64,000 nucleotides of DNA from CAWBJO01 sp963789175 (GCA_963789175.1 CAWBJO010000007.1:186001-250000); one strand, 5' to 3'. Positions 42,989 through 52,380 are shown, counted from the first letter of the stretch. Program-made: numbers and translations. Notes: generated by a model not told the origin, from the letters alone.

Positions 42989-43477
42989 ATGGGCGAAGTC
43001 AGTCATCTCGACAAGATCGAATTTCGGCGGGCGCTCGGGTCCTTTCTCACCGGCGTCACCATCATCACGACCCGCGACCATCGCGGCGAGATGATCGGGA
43101 CGACCGCGAACTCCTTCAACTCGGTCTCCCTCGACCCGCCGCTCATCCTGTGGAGCCTCGGGCGGCATGCCCACAGCATGAAAGTCTATCTTTCGGCGGA
43201 GTTCTTCGCTGTGAACATCCTGAGGGAAGGCCAGCACGAACTGTCGCGGCAGTTCGCACAGGCCTCCATCAACAAATGGGAAGGCGTGGACTATGGCGTT
43301 GGCCAGACGGGCTGCCCCCTCCTGCCGAATGCGCTTGCCGTCTTCGAATGCAAGATCGCTCACACCTATGTGGGCGGCGACCACGTGATCTTCGTGGGCG
43401 AAGTCCTGCACGCCGATTGCGATCCGGAAGGGAAGCCGCTCGGATTCTTCCGGGGCGGGTACACGCAGATCGGGTAG
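42989..43477 (+). CDS. Flavin reductase domain protein (HpaC/DIM6 type)
   Basis: A 162-residue flavin reductase-like protein with the split-barrel FMN-binding fold. Landmarks: FRRALGSFLTGVTIITT near the N-terminus, TTANSFNSVSLDPPLILWSL (flavin contact), FAVNILREGQ, and a late HVIFVGEVLHADCD. The ATG at 42989 fits the family start; a TTG at 42917 would add 24 basic residues. It supplies reduced flavin to a two-component monooxygenase, or is an FMN-binding oxidoreductase itself. It is divergent from the Tdm-like gene, which suggests a shared pathway. The acyl-CoA-dehydrogenase-fold protein at 37778 is a possible partner. Confidence 0.9.
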   Translation: MGEVSHLDKIEFRRALGSFLTGVTIITTRDHRGEMIGTTANSFNSVSLDPPLILWSLGRHAHSMKVYLSAEFFAVNILREGQHELSRQFAQASINKWEGVDYGVGQTGCPLLPNALAVFECKIAHTYVGGDHVIFVGEVLHADCDPEGKPLGFFRGGYTQIG

Positions 43478-43730
43478 GTTGGGCTCGCTTTTGGCCTCGC
43501 AGAACGTGCGGATCTAGGGGCGATATCCAAATAGTTAAATGAATTCAATCGCCATTTGCTTAACGGGGATATCCACACGTCCGGCTGCTGCTACCCTTTG
43601 GGATATCTTGACCCGAGGGAATCAGGCTAAATTCCTTCTTCGGGATAGACACTTTTGCTCCGCACGCGACTGACAGGGATGGCGAGCTAACGGTGCGGAG
43701 AGTGGGCACGCCGCAAGAGGGGAACGTTCG

Positions 43731-45125
43731 ATGGAAGGCAATCTCAATGCACTGACGACGGTCTTCACCGAGTTCTACTACTGGGTGACGATCGTCATGA
43801 TGTTTCTGATTCATATTGGATTCTGCCTCTACGAGGTCGGAGTCTCGCGGCGGCGCAACCACCTTTCCACGCTGATGAAGAACACGATGGCGATCCCGCT
43901 CGTCACCATTACGTTCTACTTCTTCGGGTGGTGGATCTACTTTGCATTCCCGAATGGGCCGGGCTTTTCCGGCGGCATGACGGCGGCGCCCTGGGCGACC
44001 CCTTGGAGCCCGCTCATGGCCACGCACCTTTCCGGTCCGACGCCGGATGGCGGAATCGATGCTGCGACGGCCGCCTACTGGCACCGCCTCAACGGCGTGT
44101 TCTGGGGCGCGTTCCTGCTGTTCTCCATCACGACGGCCTCCATCGTCTCGGGCGCCATCATCGAACGGGCGCGTAAAGGTGCCTTCTGGATAATCGCGGT
44201 TCTGGTCGGCTCATGCCTCTGGATCCTCGATGCCGCCTGGGGCTGGCATCCGCTCGGCTGGATGGTCCGCTACCTCGGTTATCACGATGCCTATGCTTCC
44301 GGCGTGGTCCATGCCATCGCAGGCGGCGCGGCACTCGCCACCGTCATCGTTCTCGGCCCGCGCATCGGCAAGTTCCGCGCCGACGGGACGCCACGCGATA
44401 TCCCGCCACACAATGTGTGGCTCGTAACGATCGGGCTCCTTTGCATCTACACCGGATTCTGGGGCTTCTACGCGGCCTGCAACATCCCGATCATCTCGCC
44501 GGAGGTCATCGCCGGCCAGATCACCGGTCCAATGTGGACGGCGACCAACATCTATCTCGCTCCGACGACCCTATCGGCGATCACCTTCAACTTCCTGATG
44601 TCGCTGTCGGGCGGCATGCTGTCGGCATACATCATCTCCAAAGGCGACCCCTTCTGGACCTTTTCCGGAGGACTATGCGGCGTCATCTCCGCCTCTGCAG
44701 GCAACGACCTCTATCACCCGATACAAGCAATGCTGGTGGCGGCGGTCGTGGTGGCGGTGTGCTACAAGCTGCACTACTGGGTCGAGCGACGCTTCAAGCT
44801 CGACGACGCGGTTGGTGCCGTCGCCGTCCATGGCTATGGCGGGTTCCTAGGCGTTGTGGTGGCCGGCTTCATGCTGTGGGGCCAGCCGTCCTCACCCTAT
44901 GAGGGCTTCGCCGTGATCACGCCGTGGGGCAACTTCATCGGCGCGGTCATCATGTTCGCGCTGGGCTTCGTGCCGGTGTACGTGCTGGCGAAGATCCTCG
45001 ACAGCTTCGGCCTCTTGCGCGTTCCGCGGAAGGTAGAGCTCGAGGGCCTCGACTTTGCGAGCAACGAGGCTTTCTTGGCTGCCGTCAACGAAGTCAGTAT
45101 GGCCGAAAAGGCGATGATCAAGTAG
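43731..45125 (+). CDS. amt: Ammonium/methylammonium transporter (Amt family)
   Basis: A 464-residue channel with about 11 helices. The two pore histidines are in GVVHAIAGG and VAVHGYGGFLG; the gating-phenylalanine region is IHIGFCLYEVG. It differs from AmtB in its long loop after helix 2 and in lacking a signal peptide, and no glnK/glnB gene is adjacent. Instead a 73-residue membrane protein follows after 23 bases. In the context of amine demethylation genes it could take up ammonium or methylamine. Confidence 0.93.
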   Translation: MEGNLNALTTVFTEFYYWVTIVMMFLIHIGFCLYEVGVSRRRNHLSTLMKNTMAIPLVTITFYFFGWWIYFAFPNGPGFSGGMTAAPWATPWSPLMATHLSGPTPDGGIDAATAAYWHRLNGVFWGAFLLFSITTASIVSGAIIERARKGAFWIIAVLVGSCLWILDAAWGWHPLGWMVRYLGYHDAYASGVVHAIAGGAALATVIVLGPRIGKFRADGTPRDIPPHNVWLVTIGLLCIYTGFWGFYAACNIPIISPEVIAGQITGPMWTATNIYLAPTTLSAITFNFLMSLSGGMLSAYIISKGDPFWTFSGGLCGVISASAGNDLYHPIQAMLVAAVVVAVCYKLHYWVERRFKLDDAVGAVAVHGYGGFLGVVVAGFMLWGQPSSPYEGFAVITPWGNFIGAVIMFALGFVPVYVLAKILDSFGLLRVPRKVELEGLDFASNEAFLAAVNEVSMAEKAMIK

Positions 45126-45148
45126 CGACCGGACAAGGAGACGCAACA

Positions 45149-45370
45149 ATGTCAACGAATGGAATGACAAGCTGGGCCGTCGACCTGAGCACGGTCGGGG
45201 CGATCTATCCCTTCCAGGGGGGCGAAGTTCTCTTCGTCATCCTCGGCCTCATCTTCTGGATCGGCTGGCACATCATCCAGACGCGCCAGGAAACGAAAGA
45301 GTACGAGGCGGATGTCGCCGCCGACCGGTCCGGTGACAAGACCAGGACATCCATCGACCGCTATTTCTAG
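45149..45370 (+). CDS. Small single-helix membrane protein downstream of amt
   Basis: A 73-residue protein with one hydrophobic segment at about 26-43 (VLFVILGLIFWIGWHII) and a charged cytoplasmic-looking tail (RQETKEYEADVAADRSGDKTR-like). AAGGAG lies 8 bases before the ATG. It is within the amt transcript, which ends in the terminator at 45392. I do not recognise a family. Position suggests a regulator or accessory subunit of the channel. Confidence 0.8.
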   Translation: MSTNGMTSWAVDLSTVGAIYPFQGGEVLFVILGLIFWIGWHIIQTRQETKEYEADVAADRSGDKTRTSIDRYF

Positions 45371-45391
45371 ACCGGTCGAGTGAGCAATCGG

Positions 45392-45421
45392 GACCCGCCG
45401 GACCTCTCCGGCGGGTCTTTT
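45392..45421. terminator. Rho-independent terminator
   Basis: GACCCGCCGG and CCGGCGGGTC make a perfect 10-base stem with a six-base loop, followed by TTTT. It ends the amt operon and abuts the stop of the convergent thiQ gene. Confidence 0.9.
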
Positions 45422-46131
45422 CATGTCCCCAGATAAGCCTGAAGCTCAGGCAGGTCGCGGCGGGCGAAGAAGGAAGCCGTATCGGCCTTGAGGATGATGC
45501 GGCCGGCGTGCACCAGCGCAGTGTGGGACGCCGCGGCCCTCGCATCGTCCGGATCGTGCGTCACCAGAAGGATCGTGAAGCCGTGGCGTTCGCGAAGCTC
45601 GGCAATGAGAGCCAGCATGTCGCGCTTCAACTGCGGTCCGAGAGCGGCGAAGGGTTCATCCAGCAGCATGAGCGGCCGGTTGCGCACGAGCATCCGTGCC
45701 AGGCCCACGCGCTGGCGCTCGCCGCCGGACAGCTCGTCCGGCAGGCGGTTACCGAAGCCCGCAAGGCCGACCTGATCCAGCGCATCGGAAACGGCGGCAC
45801 TCTGCCGGTCGGAGAGGCGAAGGGACGCCGACATACCGAGCGCCACGTTCGTCCAAACGTCGAGATGACTGAACAGATTGTGCTCCTGGAAGAGGATCGA
45901 CAACGGCCGATCGGCGGGTGGAAGTCCGGTCAGGTCGCGTCCTTCCCAGGTCATGGATCCGGACAGAGGCTGTTCGAAGCCGGCGATCAGGTTGAGAAGG
46001 GTCGATTTGCCCGAGCCGCTCGGACCGATGATCGCCAGGAACTCGCTGCGGGCGACCGACAGATCGAACACCATGCGCATGTCCTCATAGTCGAAGCGTA
46101 CGTTGCGCAGCTCGAGACCGTCAGCCGGCAT
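45421..46131 (-). CDS. thiQ: Thiamine ABC transporter ATP-binding protein ThiQ
   Basis: A 236-residue ATPase. Walker A is GPSGSGKST, the signature is LSGGERQR, Walker B is LMLLDEPFAALG, and the ThiQ-type ILFQEHNLFSHLDVWTNVALG Q-loop region is recognisable. The ATG at 46131 gives a normal length and overlaps thiP by 11 bases. It imports thiamine (or its phosphates) with ThiB and ThiP, under the TPP riboswitch upstream. Confidence 0.94.
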   Translation of the reverse strand: MPADGLELRNVRFDYEDMRMVFDLSVARSEFLAIIGPSGSGKSTLLNLIAGFEQPLSGSMTWEGRDLTGLPPADRPLSILFQEHNLFSHLDVWTNVALGMSASLRLSDRQSAAVSDALDQVGLAGFGNRLPDELSGGERQRVGLARMLVRNRPLMLLDEPFAALGPQLKRDMLALIAELRERHGFTILLVTHDPDDARAAASHTALVHAGRIILKADTASFFARRDLPELQAYLGT

Positions 46132-47725
46132 GCGAACCCTCCGGTCGGGCGGCGCGGTCGATGAAGGCCGAGAGCAGGAGGCAGAGGGCAAGAAGGATTA
46201 GGGCGAGGCCCGCCGCATCGGCGACGCGGTAGCTGCCGAGCCGCTGATACAGCATGAGAGGCAGGGTCACGAAGCCTTCGCTCCCGAAAAAGGCGACGGC
46301 TCCGAAATCGCCGACCGACACCAGCATGCCGACCAGCAGCGCCAGCCCGAGCGGGCGCTTCAGGACCGGCCAATCGGCAAGACGGAACCGACCCCAGCCA
46401 CGCATCCCCAGGCTCGCCGCCAGCCGATCATGGGTCTCGAAACTCTGGCGAACCGCCGGCGCGAGGAGCGGCATGACGAACGGCAGGGCCATGAGGGCGT
46501 TGATGGCGACGACCGCAAGCGGCGCAAAGCGGGAAGGGTCGAGATACCGGTGAAGCAGGAGGAACCATCCCGCCGTGACGATGACCGGCGGAACGAGCAG
46601 GACGAGCCTGCCGGCGGAATCGAGGCCCGCGGCGCACATGCCGCTGCCCCGAGCGACGGCGGATGCCAAAAGGGCCGCCCCGGCAGTGGCCGCCAGCCCG
46701 GCGCACAGACTGACGGCGAGGCTCGTCCAGACCGCCCGCCAAAGCTCTGCCTCGTGCAGCAAACGCGACAGATCGCCTGCGAGACCGTCGAGCACGACCA
46801 TCAGCAACGGGAGCAGAACGAACAGGGCAGCGAGGGCGAGCAGAGCCGCATCGACAACCGCCAGGACGGGCCCGGTTGCCTGCTGGATCCCGGTGCGCCG
46901 CGGCGCGGTGCGCGCGGCAAGCGGAATCTCCTTCGACACGCGGGTCGCCGCCACGAACGCGGCGCCGCAGACCAGGATCTGCAGTCCCGCCAGCCGGGCC
47001 GCGGTAGGCGGATCGAAATCGAAGCGCAGCGCCTGGTAGATCGCCACTTCGAGCGTGCTGTTCTGCGGGCCTCCGCCGAGCGTCAGCACGATGGTGAAAC
47101 TCGTGGCGCACAGCATGAAAACGAGGAACGCAATTCCCGGCAGGGCCGCGCGGAGAAACGGCCACTCGATGCGGCGGAAGCGTTCGCGCGATCCGAATCC
47201 GAGGCTTGCCGCCACCCGCCAGTTCTCCGGGGGCACCGAATCGAGGGCGGAGAGGAGGAGGCGCGCCGCGAACGGCATGTTGAAGAACGCATGGGCGAGA
47301 AGGATGCCACCAAGGCCGTAGATCGCCGGCAGAGGCGGCAAGCCGAACCACGAGAGCATTGAGTTGGCCATTCCCTGCTTTCCATAGAGGGACAGCAGGC
47401 CGAGGACGGCAACGAGCTGCGGTATGCCGAGCGTCACGGCGAAAAGGCGCAGGATGAAGCCGCGCCCGAAGAAGCGCCGGCGATGCAGCGCCAGGGCGAC
47501 CGGGATGGCGAGCGCAATGGAAATGACCGTCGAAAGTACGGCCTGGACCAGCGTGAAGGTCAGGACGCGCAAGACATAGGACGTCCCGACCGCCAGATCC
47601 TCACGCTCGAGACCCGACATCAGCAGGATGGAAACCGGCAATAGTACGGTCGCGGCGAGAAGGGCGCCGACGGCACCGCCCGGCGTCAGGCAAGCGCTCG
47701 CCGCCTTGCTACTTTCCCATCGCAT
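46121..47725 (-). CDS. thiP: Thiamine ABC transporter permease ThiP
   Basis: A 534-residue permease with two fused transmembrane halves, about 12 helices. Each half has an EAA loop (VAASLGFGSRERFRRIEWPFL and LAASLGMRGWGRFRLADWPVL), matching ThiP. The ATG at 47725 overlaps the end of thiB by 17 bases. No frameshift is seen. Confidence 0.94.
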   Translation of the reverse strand: MRWESSKAASACLTPGGAVGALLAATVLLPVSILLMSGLEREDLAVGTSYVLRVLTFTLVQAVLSTVISIALAIPVALALHRRRFFGRGFILRLFAVTLGIPQLVAVLGLLSLYGKQGMANSMLSWFGLPPLPAIYGLGGILLAHAFFNMPFAARLLLSALDSVPPENWRVAASLGFGSRERFRRIEWPFLRAALPGIAFLVFMLCATSFTIVLTLGGGPQNSTLEVAIYQALRFDFDPPTAARLAGLQILVCGAAFVAATRVSKEIPLAARTAPRRTGIQQATGPVLAVVDAALLALAALFVLLPLLMVVLDGLAGDLSRLLHEAELWRAVWTSLAVSLCAGLAATAGAALLASAVARGSGMCAAGLDSAGRLVLLVPPVIVTAGWFLLLHRYLDPSRFAPLAVVAINALMALPFVMPLLAPAVRQSFETHDRLAASLGMRGWGRFRLADWPVLKRPLGLALLVGMLVSVGDFGAVAFFGSEGFVTLPLMLYQRLGSYRVADAAGLALILLALCLLLSAFIDRAARPEGSHAG

Positions 47726-48717
47726 TCAGCCACTCTTCCGTCCACGCCCTGCGGTTGGCGGCGACGTCCTCCGGCGTGAACTGAAGGGTCTTCGACGGCA
47801 CGACGAGGGTGGCGAATGCCTCGGGGAGGGGCTTCGACGTGCGGCCGGCCGGAAACATCCAGTTCTTCGTCGCGATGAGGTCCTGGAACCCCGGCTCCAT
47901 CATGAACCCGAGGAAGCGGCGCGCCAACGCCGGCAAATCGGACGTCGACGTCATGCCGGCGATCTCGATCTGGAGATAGTGCCCTTCGACGAACGCAGCC
48001 GCCTTGTAGCGGTCGGTCTTCTCTTCCACCAAGTGGTAGGCGGGGGACGTGGTGTAACTCAGCACCATGGGTGCCTCTCCCTTGGTGAACAGGCCGTAGG
48101 CCTCGCTCCAGCCTGGAGTGACGGTCAAGACTCTCGCCTTCAGCTTCTGCCAGGCGTCGCCCGCCTGATCGCCGTAGACGGCTTTCATCCACAGCAGAAA
48201 GCCGAGCCCCGGCGTAGAGGTCCGCGGGTCCTCGAGCACGATCTTCTCGTCCGGCGGGCCGTTCACCAAGATCCTCGAGGCTCCGGGGCGGCGCCTTCAA
48301 GGCTTGCGAGTCGTAGACGACGGCGAAGTAACCGTAGTCGAACGGAAGGAAGGTGTCGTCGGACCAGCCCGGCACGCTGTGAGCTTTTGCATCGAGGCCG
48401 TGCGCGGCGAAGAGACCCAATGCTTTCGCCTCTGCGGCGATGTTGTTGTCGAGACCGAGGACGACGTCGGCCTTGGTGCCGGATCCTTCGAGCTTGAGGC
48501 GATTGAGGATGGCGACTGCGTCCGGCAGGGCCACCCATTCCACGGTACAGCCGCACTCCTTCTCGAACCCGGCCTTCACCTGCGGCCCGGGTCCCCAGTC
48601 GGCGATGAAGCTTTCATAAGTGTAGACGGTCAGGATTTCCCTGGCGTGCGCCAGGCCCGAGACTGCCCACAGGACAAAGATCGACAAGAGAACGGCACGC
48701 CGCACGGCAACCTCCAT
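47709..48717 (-). pseudogene. thiB: Thiamine-binding protein ThiB, one frameshift
   Basis: Two frames join at about 48266: the first ends RSLEDL and the second resumes VNGPPDEKIVLEDPRTS. Removing one base from a GG (CC on the + strand, 48266-48267) gives a 335-residue protein of normal ThiB length. A signal peptide (MEVAVRRAVLLSIFVLWAVSGLAHA, residues 1-25) is followed by LTVYTYESFIADWGPG and TPGLGFLLWMKAV. The ATG at 48717 is 35 bases from the riboswitch. Because thiP and thiQ are intact, a sequencing error is likelier than gene loss. Confidence 0.88.
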
Positions 48718-48751
48718 GGCGCAGGCATCAGGACGGCGAGTTGCGAGATGA

Positions 48752-48841
48752 ACTCCCTTTCCCTCCGCCGGCATGATCCGGATCAGGTTCATCGGGTTAG
48801 TGCGTGGAAAGCACTTCTCAGCCCATCGGGCACCCCGTTAG
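48752..48841 (-). promoter_or_regulatory. TPP (thi-box) riboswitch
   Basis: Read on the minus strand the leader contains, in order, GGGGTGC (48836-48830), GGGCTGAGA (CTGAGA at 48821-48816), ACCCGATGAACCTGATC (to 48781), CATGCCGGCGGAGGGA and a closing stem segment. These are the conserved thi-box blocks that bind thiamine pyrophosphate. It lies just upstream of thiB and should repress thiBPQ when TPP is plentiful. Confidence 0.96.
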
Positions 48842-48931
48842 AGCACCTCAACAATAGGCAGTCGTTCCAGGCACTTCAAGGCCGTTTGCGCGCCACTGGT
48901 TTTTCAGGCCGGATTGCGATAGGGCAAGCGC

Positions 48932-49564
48932 ATGTCCCTCTTTGCCATTCTCCTCAACGGCCCCATCACCGCGACCCCGAGGCTGCGCAACCAGTTACGG
49001 GTTGGCCGCACGATCGCCGCCGATGGAGGGATCGTGCATGCGGCGGCACTCGGCCTCGACGTCGAATTGTGGGTGGGCGATTTCGATTCGACGACATCCG
49101 AACTCGAAACCCAATACAAGACCGTGCCGCGCGAACGATTTCCCGCGGCAAAGGACAAGACCGACGGTGATCTCGCGTCGCAGGCGGCGATTGCGCGAGG
49201 GGCCAGCGCCCTCATATTCGTCGGCGGACTCGGTGGCCAATCGGACCACGCATTCGCACATCTGACGCTCGCGATCCGGCTCGCGGCCGCAGGAACCTCC
49301 ACCATGCTGTCGACCGGCGAGGAGGAAGCCTATCCGCTGCTACCGGGCATCCGTCAGCTCGACCTGCCGCCTGGGAGCCGCCTCAGCATTCTCGCGCTTT
49401 CCGATCTGGAGGGCCTGACGCTCAGCGGCACGCGGTGGCCGCTCGAGGACGCGTCGGTGAGGCTTGGCGACACGGTGACGCTGTCCAACGTCGTCACCGG
49501 ACCGGCCGCCGTCCGCCTTTCCAGCGGATACGGCATCGCCATCGCCTATCCGCTTCCATCCTGA
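48932..49564 (+). CDS. Thiamine pyrophosphokinase
   Basis: A 210-residue enzyme that converts thiamine and ATP to thiamine pyrophosphate and AMP. The metal-binding motif is WVGDFDS, followed by FPAAKDKTDGDLA (substrate and diphosphate contacts) and GGLGGQSDHAFAHL, all characteristic of the family; the C-terminal B1-binding domain ends in SSGYGIAIAY. Divergent from thiBPQ, so uptake and activation are encoded together. The acyltransferase gene starts 7 bases downstream. Confidence 0.94.
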   Translation: MSLFAILLNGPITATPRLRNQLRVGRTIAADGGIVHAAALGLDVELWVGDFDSTTSELETQYKTVPRERFPAAKDKTDGDLASQAAIARGASALIFVGGLGGQSDHAFAHLTLAIRLAAAGTSTMLSTGEEEAYPLLPGIRQLDLPPGSRLSILALSDLEGLTLSGTRWPLEDASVRLGDTVTLSNVVTGPAAVRLSSGYGIAIAYPLPS

Positions 49565-49571
49565 TGTATCG

Positions 49572-50465
49572 ATGAAGAAGCGCGATACAAATACGGCGGG
49601 ACTCACCGCGTTCTTCCTGGTCATGTGGAATATCGCGCGCGTACTCCCCCTGGAGGCAGCGAAATGGTTCCTATCGACGCTGATTCGGACGCTCTCCGAA
49701 CGGCTCACAAACCAACGCGCCATCCGAAGGAATCTGTCCAAGGCGTTTCCGGAAATGTCGAACGGCGAAGTTCACGAGCGGGGCCAGGCCATCGCAGGCA
49801 ATTTCGGCCGGCTGGCAGCCGAACTCATCCATGTCGACGATTTCCGCTCGGGCCGGGGCCGAATGCGCTGCACGGGCCTCGAGCATCTGGAAACCGTGCG
49901 CTCGGGTCCGGGCATCTTCGTCGGACCCCATTGCGGAAATTGGGAGATCGTGCCGCTCTATCTCGATCAGAACGGGATCAAGCTGACGATCATCCATTCG
50001 TCGCTCGGCAATGCCTTCATCGACCGCGACCTCATGGCGGCGCGCAAGAAGACGGGCGCGATCTATGTCGAGAAATCGGAGGCGGTGAAGACCGTCTTCG
50101 CCGCGCTGTCGAAGGGCAGGTCAACGGCCCTCCTCGTCGACCAAAGGGTGCGGACAGGGGTCGACGTCTCGTTCTTCGGTCATCGCGTCACCGTCACGAA
50201 CCTGCCGGCGCGGCTCGCCATCCGATTCGGCCGCCCCATCATTCCCATGGAGTCGCGTTGGGAAGACAGCGACCTCGTCTTTGAGTTCCAGGCACCGATC
50301 TGGCCGCGGGTCGACGGCGAGGCGCTCGACGAGGTCGAACTCTCGCAACGGATGATGGCGGCGGTGGAGGCCACCATCCGGAAGAATCCCGACATCTGGT
50401 TCTGCAACACCAGCCGGTGGCCCAAAAAAGCCAAGAAAGTGAAGTCGGACGCGGAGGCCGGCTAG
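49572..50465 (+). CDS. Lysophospholipid/lipid A acyltransferase (LpxL/HtrB family)
   Basis: A 297-residue inner-membrane acyltransferase. An N-terminal hydrophobic anchor (TAFFLVMWNIARVLPL) is followed by the HxxxxE catalytic motif in GPHCGNWEI, and later by ALLVDQRVRTGVDVSFFG, both typical of LpxL-type late lipid A acyltransferases. The last residues are Lys-rich. It directly follows the pyrophosphokinase gene; functional linkage is not expected. Confidence 0.92.
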   Translation: MKKRDTNTAGLTAFFLVMWNIARVLPLEAAKWFLSTLIRTLSERLTNQRAIRRNLSKAFPEMSNGEVHERGQAIAGNFGRLAAELIHVDDFRSGRGRMRCTGLEHLETVRSGPGIFVGPHCGNWEIVPLYLDQNGIKLTIIHSSLGNAFIDRDLMAARKKTGAIYVEKSEAVKTVFAALSKGRSTALLVDQRVRTGVDVSFFGHRVTVTNLPARLAIRFGRPIIPMESRWEDSDLVFEFQAPIWPRVDGEALDEVELSQRMMAAVEATIRKNPDIWFCNTSRWPKKAKKVKSDAEAG

Positions 50466-50479
50466 ATGCGGCGGCCTTG

Positions 50480-51049
50480 CTACTTGGCGCGCTCCACATA
50501 GGAGCCGTCATCCGTCAGGACGACGATGCGGGTGCCCGCCGAGATGTGCGGCGGTACAAGCGTGCGGACTCCGTTCGAGAGCGCCGCAGGCTTGAAGGAG
50601 GAAGAAGCGGTCTGGCCCTTGGTCACCGGCTCGGTTTCGACGACTTCGAGAGTTACCCGCTGAGGAAGCTCGATGGAGATGGGGGTGCTATTGTGGAGGC
50701 TGATCTGGACCTCCATGTTTTCGGCAAGGTAGACGGACTGGTCGCCGACCATCTCCGCCCCGAGCGTGATCTGCTCGAAGCTCTTCGGGTCCATGAACAC
50801 GAAGTGGTCGCCGTCCTGGTAGAGATAATTGTGGGACCGCGATTCCACATAAGCCCGCTCCACCGTATCGGTGGTCTTGTAGCGCTCGTTAACCTTTACC
50901 CCGTCGCTGATTCGGCGCATTTCGACCTGGGTGACGGGCGTGCCTTTGCCGGGATGGAAATTTTCGGCGTTGAGAACGACGTAGAGAGAACCTTTCTCAT
51001 CCTCAATGATGTTGCCTTTGCGCAGGCTGCTCGCAATAACCTTTGCCAC
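50480..51049 (-). CDS. efp: Elongation factor P
   Basis: A 189-residue translation factor that relieves ribosome stalling at polyproline. Three beta-barrel domains are present; the loop NFHPGKGTP holds the Lys that EpmA modifies (residue 35 from this start). The C-terminus TRIVVLTDDGSYVERAK is canonical. I place the start at a GTG (51049) because AAGAGG lies six bases upstream and it gives the usual N-terminus VAKVIASSLRKGN; an ATG five codons further up (51064) would turn that site into coding sequence. Divergent from epmA. Confidence 0.95.
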   Translation of the reverse strand: MAKVIASSLRKGNIIEDEKGSLYVVLNAENFHPGKGTPVTQVEMRRISDGVKVNERYKTTDTVERAYVESRSHNYLYQDGDHFVFMDPKSFEQITLGAEMVGDQSVYLAENMEVQISLHNSTPISIELPQRVTLEVVETEPVTKGQTASSSFKPAALSNGVRTLVPPHISAGTRIVVLTDDGSYVERAK

Positions 51050-51175
51050 GACTGGCCTCTTCATATCCTCGGGCCTGCGGGCGTTGCCGGCACTGCAGGC
51101 GGGGTGTTCGATAGTGCCTCATAGCAGGGGTCCGGCAAAACACCAAGCCAAGAGGGGCACAAAAGGAGTGCATCG

Positions 51176-52219
51176 TTGACACGCACTATTCGCCCCTGGT
51201 GGGATCGCGCCGCCCATTCCGACCGCCGCCCCCTATTGGTGGCGCGCAACGCCATCGCAGCCGAAGTTCGGCGCTATTTCGCCGAGAGTGGATTCATCGA
51301 GGTCGATCCCGCGATCATAGCAATCTCCCCCGGCAACGAAACCCATATCCATGGACTGCGGACGGAGGTCCGCGATCCGTCGGGAGAGGCGGCGACGCGG
51401 TATCTTCACACCTCGCCCGAATTCGCCATGAAGAAGCTCCTGGCGGCCGGCGAGGAGAGAATCTTCAGCCTTGGACATGTCTTCCGCGACCGTGAGCGAG
51501 GTGCGTTCCACAGCGCCGAGTTCACGATGCTCGAATGGTACAGGGCAGGGGAGTCCCATGTCGCCCTCATGGAAGATTGCGCGGCCCTGCTGCGGATAGC
51601 GGCGAAGGCGGCCGGTACCGGCACGCTCACCGGCCGGCAAAAGCGGGTCGACCCGTTCGTGCCATGGAAGCGGACGACGGTCGCGTCCGCGTTCGCGAGC
51701 CATGCCGGCATCGACATCCTGTCAACGATCAGCCCGAACGGCCAAACCGACGTTCGCCCGCTTGCAAGCGCAGCCAAGTCAGGCGGCGTCTCGGTCGCCG
51801 ACGACGACACATGGTCCGATATCTTCAGCCGCATTCTCGTTGCTAAGGTGGAACCGCATCTCGGGATCGATGCGATCGAGATGCTCGATGCCTATCCTGC
51901 GCCGGAGGCGGCGCTGGCGATGATCTCTTCCGAAGATCCACGGCTTGCAGAGCGATTCGAGGTCTATGCCTGCGGCATCGAGATCGCGAACGGGTTCGCC
52001 GAGCTCGGCGATCCCGAGGAACAGCGGCGCCGGTTCGAAATCGACATGGAAGAAAAAGAGCGCATCTACGGCGAGCGCTATCCGATCGACGAAGATTTTC
52101 TTGCAGCCCTCGCTTCGATGCCGCCGGCCTGCGGCTGCGCGCTCGGATTCGACCGGATGGTGATGCTGGCGACGGCCGCGGACCGAATCGAGAGCGTCCA
52201 GTGGACGCCCGTACCGTAG
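51176..52219 (+). CDS. epmA: EF-P lysyl-lysine ligase EpmA (GenX/PoxA)
   Basis: A 347-residue class II lysyl-tRNA-synthetase-like enzyme without the anticodon-binding domain. It attaches beta-lysine to EF-P. Motif 2 is GHVFRDRERG...FTMLEWY and motif 3 is GCALGFDRMVML. The start is a TTG at 51176, supported by AAGGAG seven bases upstream. The partner aminomutase gene epmB is not in the window. Adjacent and divergent efp supports the assignment. Confidence 0.95.
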   Translation: MTRTIRPWWDRAAHSDRRPLLVARNAIAAEVRRYFAESGFIEVDPAIIAISPGNETHIHGLRTEVRDPSGEAATRYLHTSPEFAMKKLLAAGEERIFSLGHVFRDRERGAFHSAEFTMLEWYRAGESHVALMEDCAALLRIAAKAAGTGTLTGRQKRVDPFVPWKRTTVASAFASHAGIDILSTISPNGQTDVRPLASAAKSGGVSVADDDTWSDIFSRILVAKVEPHLGIDAIEMLDAYPAPEAALAMISSEDPRLAERFEVYACGIEIANGFAELGDPEEQRRRFEIDMEEKERIYGERYPIDEDFLAALASMPPACGCALGFDRMVMLATAADRIESVQWTPVP

Positions 52220-52380
52220 GCCCGGCCACAAAAGCACCCCCATTCATTCGTAGGACCGTCCCGGACGGCGCAACGAGTTCTGCGCCTGATGACGACAATA
52301 TCCAAACATCCGCCGCACGCGACGACGGCAGTTCCTACCGCAGGCTGAATCGACCGCCGCGCCTCGAATACAATGGGGTC

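Noticed and set aside
43520..43620. Three GATATC sequences upstream of amt
   Set aside because: Their spacing is irregular and they match no nitrogen-regulation site I know; a sigma-54 element was looked for and not found convincingly.
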